Part shown: positions 56,052 to 64,000 of the stretch, piece by piece
Numbering within the stretch: position 1 is the first letter of the stretch
Layout of the letters: each line of letters begins with the position of its first letter
NCBI GenBank assembly: GCA_022925895.1
Contig: JAKSYS010000081.1
Span: 69,501-133,500, forward strand
Source: Fragilaria crotonensis
Lineage: Eukaryota > Bacillariophyta > Fragilariophyceae > Fragilariales > Fragilariaceae
Direction: 5' to 3'
Length of the DNA: 64,000 bases
Notes under the pieces: generated by a model
What the model was told of the DNA's origin: nothing
What the model saw: the letters and a program-made list of their open reading frames with translations, nothing else
The model's database searches: none
Made by a program: the position numbers and the translations under genes

Positions 56052-57416
56052 TTACATCAAATGAATGGTTTCATACACTTCAAAATTTACCAGGTCGTCC
56101 TGTTCCTCCTTTCTGGTTCGATTGTAGCTAGGACAATGGTATCCATTTTTTTCAATGTGCTTCACAATAATGTCACGGAGAAAAGAAGCTCCCGGTGGGC
56201 TGCAAAACTTTCTTAAACTAGGTCGGTAGATTTCATTGAGATTACCAACAACATCCTCGGACGTTACTTCTTCCTCATGCATCCAATCGTTGTCGATGAT
56301 GAAATTGTGGAGTCTAGCACAAGTCATTAGGACAATGCTAGACGTTGACAACTTTGTCTCAAGTGGCTTGGAAATTATTCGCCATTTCACGGAGTACTGG
56401 CCAACTGCTTGTTCAACTCAAATTCTCAGTTGACTGAGAAAGTAGTTGTAACTGCTGTGTACAGGCATTTGCCTATTAGAACCAGAGAACGGTATCAACA
56501 TATGCTCCGACAAAATGTAGGCATTATCGGCGACAACATAAAATCCCGGTGGCAGAGAATCGACCCATTTCTGCAATTTGGTCAATCCGAGAGCCTTCGA
56601 ATCAGGAAAGCTCCCTGGAGCAGCCACAGCAAAATACAAAAACTTCCCTCGGTAATCGGATAGAGCCTGGACATTCAAGCTGTCATGCTTGTAGTGTCCA
56701 GAGTAGTATGCCAAGACATTCTCGGCTTCAGCAGCTGTAGGTGCCTTGATGAATATGGTCATCCCATCCTAAGCACCGACACATCCTCTGAACACAGGCA
56801 CTGATGCATTTCCTTCAAATTGCGAGGCAAGCAACTGCAGAGCCGTGATGTCAGATGCATCTGGAAGTCGGATTTCAAGGGCTGTGCATGTAGCTACTGC
56901 ATTCATGAACTTTTTCCGCAAGGAATAGAAGTGAGATTTGCTCACTCCATAAACCTTCTTTATATCCTGCCACTGTCCACCGGCCAACCACCGTAATGAC
57001 ATTGCAACCACCAATTCTGGTAAAACAGGGCCACTCTTCTTGCAAGACCGTCCTGCTTGATCCGCATCAACCTCAAGTTTTACCCTCAATGTATCCACGA
57101 GCTTGTTGAATGACAAGAGTGAAATTCGGAATGTTGCTGCAAACTCGTTTTGCTGGACAAGTTGTGTCACATAATCCGTCCAGTTCAATCGAAGAGGAGC
57201 AAATTTCTTGGAACGTCCGCGGGTGCTGTTCCGGATTTTTGTAATCAACAGAAAATTGAGGTACATTCTCTTGTACTTCTGGTCGTCATCTTTATTGCTG
57301 GAATCGTCGCTGCTAGAAGCAAGAATAGAATCATAAGATGAACGAGATCCTCCTGATGAGATGGAACCAGCATCAGATGATGATGACATGATGGTAGTAC
57401 AGTGGGTGCAAACCAT
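56052..57416 (-). pseudogene. Harbinger-2 transposase with two nonsense codons
   Basis: One continuous frame from ATG 57414-57416 to the stop at 56052 encodes a DDE_Tnp_4 transposase homologous to 10068-11333. It is interrupted only by TAG at 56769-56771 and TGA at 56418-56420; no frameshift was seen. The TAG directly precedes the first catalytic Asp (GCVGA-stop-DGM), and the TGA is two codons before the catalytic Glu (LRI-stop-VEQAVG). The second Asp is in VVADNAYI. Both stops are explicable as single substitutions (CGA to TGA; a Leu codon to TAG). The C-terminus with CARLHNFIID is intact. Likely inactive unless read through. Confidence 0.9.
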
Positions 57417-58164
57417 CAACACTGAATTTCGGTGTGGTCCAATTATCTTGTATGCATACTTATTACCAGTCTGATGGGCTTGGTACAATGTACTGAAAAT
57501 GAACAGTACAAATTAACCGTCATAATCTTCTAGTAGTTGAATTTTAACACAGCAGTAATTTGTCTTACTGCGTACCTACAAGGTACTTGTGCTGTAGTAC
57601 GACTACAATATCATTTGCTTCGTACTTGTACCGTGTACTGTAAAATGAACAGTACGATTTAACCGTCATAATCTTCTAGTTGAATTTTAAGACATTGTTC
57701 GCCTTGCAGTCAAGAGTTAACAAGAAGGGATATCAATTATGATATGAACCCCAAAACTTCTTCTCCTTAGTACTCTGAAACGTCATCCTCGAATACACAC
57801 TAACATCCGGAGAAGACTCGATGGTCAATTTGTACTTTGCAATAACATTTAGAAAGTACAAAGTACAAAAGTACAAAAGTACAAATAATATTCCGGATAA
57901 TTCGGGCCCTAAGATCATCTTTAAAGGGGGGATTGCAAAACATTGCAAATGACATGCCTACGCGAATTTTGACATGCCAGCACCTCAAAATGCCACAATG
58001 GCAACAATTAAGGGAACAATTTCAAATTTTGCGGCAGGGGTTTTGCGCCAGCCATGCCTGATTTGCTCAGGGAGCAAATGCACAAAAAATTGCAAATTTG
58101 ACTGTCCTTTGCCATGGCTGCTTTGGCTCCAAGCAAATGCTGTATCTGGCATCAACAACACTGC

Positions 58165-59152
58165 CTGATGCCAAGAAATCCAAAACAGGGCCCTGGCTAC
58201 GCCAACAATGTGGAGGATATGATTGTGGCATGATCGTTTATTTCAGCATCAGAAAATGCAATCTGCAGAGCTCATCAGAAGGGCAAAGTGTTCAAGGCCC
58301 ACATGTTTGAGATCTATTGTAAACTCATCAAGGAGCAGATGGATTCCAACAAGGCCCTACTTGAATGAAGTTCAGAAGCAACACGAGATGAGTACATCCA
58401 GAAAGAAGGCGTTGGAATGCTGTATGCAGATTGCAGCGGTGAATCAATCTATTATTGATTCAAAAGTTCAATTGCACCTGAGGTAATGTAATTCATGGGA
58501 ATCCAAGAGACACCAACTGATATGGCAAGTGGTTGGAGTGTTGAAGATCATAAGACTGCGTGTGTTGAGTTCTACAAGAAAAGGTATGGCCTTCCATTTG
58601 ACTTTTATGCTGTTTACGAGTACCTCTGTGACAAAAACAAGTTCTTGTCCTTTTGCACCAAAACTGACGAGGAACTCCTTGCTTGGGAAGCGTCCAATTG
58701 GAAAGAAGAAGACATGGTGCCAGTTGGAGGCTGATGCAAAACTGGTTAAAGCTGTGATTTTGGAGGTGGTTAATAAGAAAGATGGTGGAGGAGTGTACGC
58801 AAATCATGCCAACAGAGGATCTAGTGCAGGTAACAACAGTGCTGGCAGTGACCGCTTTGAATCAAATGGTGCTGGCGGTATGGGCGAAGTCCTCCAAAAC
58901 ATCTCCAACGTGATTGCCGATTATGGAAATACTCTCTTGGAAAACATGAAGGCGGAACAAGATATGAGGCTTACGCAGTCTCTGGATACACCTGATAGGA
59001 AGGCATTTGCGATAGAGCAGATGGCTTTGAGGACTGCTGAAACGCGAGAGAAACGACGCCGACTTGATGCAAATCTTAATGTGGCGGCTGAACAAGGAAG
59101 GGACAAGGTCACAAATTTGCAGTCATTCTACTCGCTGACTAGTAGCGTGTAG
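58165..59152 (+). pseudogene. Myb/SANT-like accessory ORF of Harbinger-3
   Basis: The plus-strand frame from about 58165 gives NNVEDMIVA-stop-SFISASENAI and FKAHMFEIYCKLIKEQ, the SANT-like N-terminus. After further stops, 58495-58734 gives SGWSVEDHKTACVEFYKKRY and YEYLCDKNKF, which aligns with the SGWSM region of the fragment at 185-664. A frameshift near 58725 leads to the C-terminal coiled coil (MALRTAETREKRRRLDANLN), ending at 59152. This is the conventional Harbinger partner type, in contrast to the SAP-like partners of Harbinger-1 and -2. Confidence 0.65.
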
Positions 59153-59371
59153 TTGTAATTGAGAAACAAATAAGAGAGGCAATAATAAGCAGTGCTGTAG
59201 CTGACTACTTGCTACCGCCGCTGTTGCCACCTTACTAAAAAGACTCCTCTACTACTCCTACTCTCTGTTGTTCTTGAGAATCTCAACAAGCTTGTCCATG
59301 CATCCATTTTTCAGTCGATAGTGTTCCTCCACATTGTTTAAACACTCCCACCGTTGCTGCACATACTGGAA

Positions 59372-60534
59372 TCAAAGCAACAAGTCAATAATTGCCTTTT
59401 GTTGATAACTCAAGTGGCAATCTCTTCTGTTGATTTTGTATAGCTGCTGATGCAACTCCATCTCTGCGATCCGTCGGTTCACGTGCTGTTGTTCAGCTTC
59501 AAGATCTGCTGCTGTCGTGTGTTGTGCATCATTGTCCAAACGTCCATCATACACATAGAGGGCCTCTGATTCAACCTCATCGTTGTCAATTCGATGCGAA
59601 ACCATCATGTTCTTCAGCATTATACAAGTGTTCGACACACACACGATGTCACCGACATACCGCATCTCTATCTTTCCTACAAGCAAGGACGTGAAATTTT
59701 CTTTGTAAGACACCAAATACACGTTCGATGTCTTTTCTTGTGGCTTCCTGTCACTTTGCAAATGCCGATGCATTGCAATCACAAGGCTCCTTGATTGTTT
59801 TTAGAAACCTAGAAACCTCATGGTAGATTCCATCCACCATGAGCCAGAGTCGATTGAAAACGTGACCTCCAATCTCAAATTCAAAATCAACCCCTTCTGC
59901 AAATCAACCATCCAGGAAACTCTTAAAGAGACTACTTTGATCCCAAATGTGTATATCATTCGGCGACTCCGGCCACCCAAATGAGTGGTGCCAGAACCAC
60001 CAGTTATAGTAGTCTGCAAAGCTTCCAGTACAATTGTGGGCTTCCCCTCTTTCCCGGTCTGTGATCCTTGCCATGCAACGGGACAATTTTTCCAACAAAC
60101 ATGAGTACAGTCTAGACTACCGATCATCCCTGGCATTCCATGCATAGCCTTATGCATTGCAGAGACTCTTCTTGCGTTGGCTCGCGTCATTCTTCTCCGA
60201 GCAAAAAGCTTTGCAATTATTCATCTCGCGACACAATTTGACAGAACTTCAGGAGACATATTCTTGCCATAGTCTCACTCATTTGGAAGTAATCTTGAAA
60301 GGCGCTAGGATAACAACCGTAGGCAACTAGCTTAAGTGCCATTAGAACTTTAACAAGCGGGTCAATTTTGTACCTTCCACTGACATCCTGTTGTGAAGTG
60401 AAAAATGGGTCCGTGATTGCACTGATGTTTAACATGTGTTGAGTCATCTGCTTGGTAACCCTGAATACACATTCATACTGTTTGTCGTCAAAAACAGGCG
60501 TTAGCGAAAAGTAGTAGTCTTCTTGGATGGCCAA
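59372..60534 (-). pseudogene. Plant-transposon-type (Harbinger superfamily) transposase, broken
   Basis: The frame from 60534 includes SGRYKIDPLVKVLMALKLVA and SETMARICLLKFCQ, lost at 60217. The next frame from 60190 has MHGMPGMIGSLDCTHV (first catalytic Asp) and GKEGKPTIVLEA. After another shift, DYYNWWFWHHSFGWP, NDIHIWDQSSLFKSFLDG and ERVFGVLQRKF follow, typical of the plant transposon protein family. The C-terminus 59782-59372 (NTCIMLKNMMV; a YVYDGRLDND tail) is again open. There are at least three frameshifts and several stops. Confidence 0.8.
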
Positions 60535-60840
60535 TTGTGCACGTTGGTGTCGGAATTGTGAACGTTGTCATCGCTTGGGTGCTGCATCCTCTCCACTATT
60601 TGGACAACCTCGACCATCAAGTTGTCGTCGTACTCTGAGGGCGACCTCCGTTGCAGCTAGTATGGCTTGTCGTTCCCTTTCTTTGTCTTGGCACTTCCTC
60701 TCATAGTCCACAAAATACTCAACCAAAATAGGAAGGATTGCAGCCGTCAGCAAAAGCACCATCATGGTGGCAGCTTTCTCAGACGCACCACCTGACATGT
60801 TGTTGGAAAACACAGAACAACAGGAAGGTCCGTTTGAGTT
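60535..60840. other. Harbinger-3 region upstream of the transposase
   Basis: The minus-strand frame 60813-60568 (MFSNNMSGGASEKAATMMVL) contains a hydrophobic stretch and a Lys/Arg/Glu-rich helix. It may be the N-terminal part of the transposase ORF or a small separate ORF. No motif is recognised. Confidence 0.4.
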
Positions 60841-61500
60841 GCAATGCTTTGTTATGGTGGATTGTCAAGAACCGGATTTGACCGTCACGATCAAACGCCA
60901 GCGTCGTTTTTGTCAGAGATCTTGGTAGTACTTCACTTTGTGATACGTCCTGCCGGATGGAACCCCATCACAAAGTGAAACGACCAAAAATCCGTTCAAG
61001 TTGCAATGATGCTTTCTGATGGATTGTCAAGAACCGGATTTAGTGTCACAATCAATCACCAGCAGCTTCGTTTTCGTCAGAGATCTTTGTAGTACGTCAC
61101 TTCATGATACGTACTGGATGGTATCCTATCACGACGTAAAACGACAAAAAATCCGTTCGAGTTGCGATGATGCTTTCTGATGGATTGTCAAGAACCGAAA
61201 ACAATGTCAAGATCAATCACCAGCAGCTTCGTTTTTGTCAGAGATCTTTGTAGTACTTCACTTCGTGATACATACTGGATGGTACCCTATCACAAAGTGA
61301 AATGACAAGACATCTGTTCAAGTTGCAATGATGCTTTCTGATGGATCATCATGAACCAAAAACAATGTGAAGATCAATCACCAGCAGCTTCGTTTTTGTC
61401 GAGATCTTTGTAGTACTTCACTTCGTGATAGTACGTTTGGATGGTACCCTATCACAAAGTGAAACGACAAGAAATCCGTTCGAGTTGCGATGCATTGTGG
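60841..61500. repeat. 161-bp tandem repeat with internal hairpin, 4+ copies
   Basis: Unit starts at 60841, 61003, 61163, 61324 and a partial one at 61487 (spacing 162, 160, 161, 163). Each unit carries GGATTGTCAAGAACC, a CAGCTTCGTTTTTGTC block, and inverted arms TTCACTTTGTGATA / TATCACAAAGTGAAA about 20 bp apart. The array lies within Harbinger-3. Confidence 0.9.
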
Positions 61501-61743
61501 ATTGTCGAGCACCGAATTGTAAGTCACAATAAAATGAAACACCACGATGCTCTAAGGGTTGCAATCTGCACATTCCCGCCCAAAAAAAAAGTGGGTTGCC
61601 TTAAATGTTGCCATTTGAACTTGCAATGTTTGAGTCGTCCCGCCAAAAAAGAAAAACCGTCCAACTGTAGAAGAACAGTTAACACAACGGCACGTTTATG
61701 TCATTTGCTTCAAAAAGCAAGGCAACCTTTAAAGATGCTCTAA

Positions 61744-62870
61744 TGCCAAGTGTCTCTACACACGGCATGCGGTACTTGTACAGCTACTGTACAGCATGCT
61801 GTCTACGGGTGTAGGGGACTATACAGGTACCCTATCATTGCTGTCGGTTGGACTTAGGACATAGTCAGCAGTCGGCACTGTCTATCCTACTAGTATATCA
61901 TTATGTACATATAAGCAAGGGAGGAAATCATATATACCGAAGGTATGACTTTAGAATAGTGTATGTATCCTAGTATATATGGAAATGACGTAGTTATGTG
62001 TTGAATAGAATAAAATATACCAACACGTATGGCATTATTGTTTGAATGCACTTACAGTCAAATACGCGCATCACATGTTCCCACGAATTCAGGTGTCAAG
62101 TGAATATCGAAGCTAGCCTTGAGTTATGTACGTTACCACAGGGCTCCTTCCTTGTCCCTAGCCTAGTATTCGAGACCGGTCGTGTTGGCATCGGGATTGT
62201 GCCCTAGTGATCTCACTTTCTTCCCTTCTCCCAGATATTCCTGTATTGTCTTCGAGCAGGGTGGTGGGTGGGTACTAATTAATAGCTATCTAGGTTCGTC
62301 GGCTCGCGGTCTTCGTCGAATTTGTTCCCATGTACAATGTACCTGGCGCGAATTCATTGTTCTCGCGAGTCTGTCATCTGTCGGTTCAGTCGGCCTGCGT
62401 TCTCGCACATCCCAGCCAGCTGCATCTCAGAAACGACTTCTCGAAACACAAAAATTACTCGAGAAGAATTGTTGGAAGTCACCGCTGCTCTCCATAGCAT
62501 CAACCGCACTGAACAACCATGTCGTTCAGTGCCCTCGATGTCCAAGAAACACTCAACAACATTACTCTTTACAACAGGTGCACTTGCTTGATGCAAACAA
62601 CTACACCACTGCTCCCCTTACTTTTGTAAAGGTAAGAGCTTTTGTGTGGTGTGTGACGTGATTTTTTGTCAAGCTTGCAATGCAATGAAGATGAGATTTT
62701 CTAACCAGCACCTTTTCTTTTGCAGGTTCTTCAAATATAGATTGCTACTAGTTCTACCATACTCCCAGCATGATTCACCAACAATGCACTGAATTTCGTT
62801 CAAATACTCCCTCCGCTGTCAGAATCTTCTGGTACCTCAATTGTGTGAGGATCACGACGACGTTGCTACG
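61744..62870. other. Intergenic DNA
   Basis: No supportable gene. Open frames at 62182-62661 lack an ATG start and known motifs, although a plausible GT-AG intron (62632-62725) lies nearby. Short GTAC-rich palindromes occur at 61770-61800. Confidence 0.35.
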
Positions 62871-62871
62871 G

Positions 62872-63838
62872 CTAGTCATCTAGAATCGTAATAATCTGTT
62901 GTCGACTAATTTGTCCATCTTCAATAGCCCAGTCTTCCACCATAGCATCAAGTATAGTTTGTTGTCTCTCCAACGTCAATTGTTTGTTTACTTGTAGTCG
63001 TGTAGTAGATTGACAGAGTTCAAGCAGTGAAGTCATTAGATTGGGTTGCATCATGTGAGGGGGCACACCAGTAGATTTAGACATTGTGGTCTCTGCTGTA
63101 CTAGGTGCAGTAGTCACTTTTGTCTTTCAACGAAGTGGAAGCTCAGGATGTTGAAGCAGAGGCATTGCATAGAAAGGATGACCTGCATGTCTACCAGCAG
63201 TTGCAAGTAACCAATCAGACGCAAATACAACAGGGGCCAATACTTGAACCAGTACCGCAATATTGTTGAATGGGTATTGTGCAATAATGACAGCATACAT
63301 AAGCTGTAGGGCGTTTTGTATGTCAGCATCTTCAAGTGGATTGTCAACCGTCCAGCAATGAGGATGGAGTACAGAAAAAGTACTATGGTCAGGGTCAAGC
63401 CCACATAGGCAGCGACCAAGGTATGCATCGCATACTTCGGCAAACTGCCAGTATACGTCAAGAACTTTTCCAAGAGACCAATCGCCCTGATTCGCAATCA
63501 AGGCAATTGGTGGTGGGGCCGTTGTCGCACATGACTCATGTGTGGCACTGCCTTTTCTTAGACCGTGGGAAGACATTGTCCTTATGTATGCTTGAGCAAT
63601 GTCCCAGGACGCTTTATGATAACTTGAAGCTGCCTGCTTGCAGTACCAATGAGCGGGACTGCCAATACTTGCACCCTGACAAATGAAGCAAAACACGTTC
63701 GGACTTACATCTGAAGGTGTTCTGGTTCAATGACAACCAGACACCCAAACTGACACCGGGACACAGAACCGGGTCCAAAGGGTTACAATAGACAGCTTTG
63801 ATGTGTGTCAGAGCTTGTTGAATCATGACAAATAACAA
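62872..63838 (-). pseudogene. Crypton-like tyrosine recombinase, C-terminal part, broken
   Basis: 63838-63614 gives AVYCNPLDPVLCPGVSLGVWL, a match to the CPVLALG region that precedes the catalytic part of Crypton-type recombinases. After a frameshift, 63696-63127 contains SHGLRKGSATH (catalytic H-x-x-R), IALIANQGDWSLGKVLDVYW and DAYLGRCLCGL, the pattern HS.RKG..R.GWS.G...D.Y...D.Y.GR; the candidate nucleophile Tyr lies in this segment. A TGA at 63127 separates it from an in-frame helical tail ending at 62872. The N-terminal part would lie beyond 64000. Such enzymes move elements through a circular intermediate by DNA strand exchange. Confidence 0.65.
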
Positions 63839-64000
63839 AATGATCTTCAGAAATTCCTATATGGTGCAATGCTGCCTAAGGGTCAATCGATATGGACCAG
63901 GCCATAAGGTTCCACTGTAGAATTGTCCACACCCAAACAAATATGTTTCTTCTTTCAATTGCCCATGTAAGTATCAAGGAAAAGAGGGAAAAGCTGATTG

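Larger units (their letters stand above)
53758..57886. mobile_element. PIF/Harbinger element, decayed (Harbinger-2)
   Basis: Inverted ends rich in TTTTGTACTTTTGTACTTTT (53760-53787) and AAAGTACAAAAGTACAAAAG (57856-57885) bracket a plus-strand accessory gene and a minus-strand transposase that converge, the same layout as Harbinger-1. The exact ends and the target duplication could not be fixed because the termini are themselves repetitive. Both genes carry disabling changes. It abuts Harbinger-3, which begins 27 bp further on. Confidence 0.75.
57913..61740. mobile_element. Harbinger-type element of the plant-transposon subfamily (Harbinger-3), decayed
   Basis: Imperfect TIRs GATCATCTTTAAAGG (57913-) and, inverted at the right end, GAGCATCTTTAAAGG (to 61740) continue with a shared GCAAATGACAT block. 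TAA target duplications are at 57910-57912 and 61741-61743. It contains a Myb/SANT-type accessory pseudogene (+), a transposase pseudogene (-) converging on it, and a 161-bp tandem repeat array near the right end. Total 3828 bp. Confidence 0.85.

Noticed and set aside
62182-62740. Possible small two-exon plus-strand gene ending after a GT-AG intron at 62632-62725
   Set aside because: The long open frame has no ATG start (it opens at GTG), no recognisable motif, and exon 2 would be four codons. Splice-like signals alone are not enough.

Overview
The window looks like nuclear DNA of a diatom; which genus is not decidable from the sequence. The evidence is compact host genes with very short introns (about 62-102 nt), a nucleus-encoded plastid IF-2 that starts with a signal peptide followed by an Ala-Ser-Phe motif (bipartite targeting to a secondary plastid), a bZIP protein of a type I associate with stramenopiles, and copia-type retrotransposons like those common in diatoms. 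No bacterial operons, rRNA, tRNA or CRISPR array was seen.

Host genes form three small islands. Island 1 (14.0-17.6 kb) has a twin-CX9C mitochondrial protein (+) convergent with a seven-exon plastid IF-2 (-). Island 2 (39.8-43.9 kb) has a large two-exon protein (-) that I read as a KNL1/Spc105-like kinetochore scaffold. Island 3 (50.3-53.3 kb) has the proteasome lid subunit Rpn7 (+) convergent with a bZIP protein (-), with 53 bp between their stop codons.

Most of the rest is transposon-derived. From left to right: a decayed Myb/SANT ORF of a Harbinger element (0.2-0.7 kb); an old copia remnant (1.3-1.85 kb) between two copies of a ~200 bp repeat; a young copia element with near-identical LTRs and an ACATT target duplication (2.09-8.95 kb), inserted inside the right copy of that repeat; a complete PIF/Harbinger element with a 27-bp TIR and TTA target duplication (9.65-13.43 kb); an inverted-repeat-bounded segment (18.35-20.06 kb); a foldback element (20.16-21.19 kb); degraded copia, hAT-like and tandem-repeat DNA (21.9-33.4 kb); an intact plant-type mariner with DD39D signature and TA target duplication (33.42-35.51 kb); copia and non-LTR remnants (36.1-39.6 kb); the 5' part of a copia element lacking RT (44.5-48.3 kb); a second Harbinger element (about 53.76-57.89 kb); a third Harbinger-type element of the plant-transposon subfamily with TAA target duplication (57.91-61.74 kb); and a Crypton-like tyrosine recombinase remnant at the right edge.

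The most interesting observation is that the first two Harbinger elements share a convergent second gene that is not the usual Myb-like partner. It is a SAP-like protein with a conserved ~110-residue domain found in both, and it may define an undescribed Harbinger accessory family. The third element and the fragment at the left edge carry the conventional Myb/SANT partner, so both solutions coexist within 64 kb.
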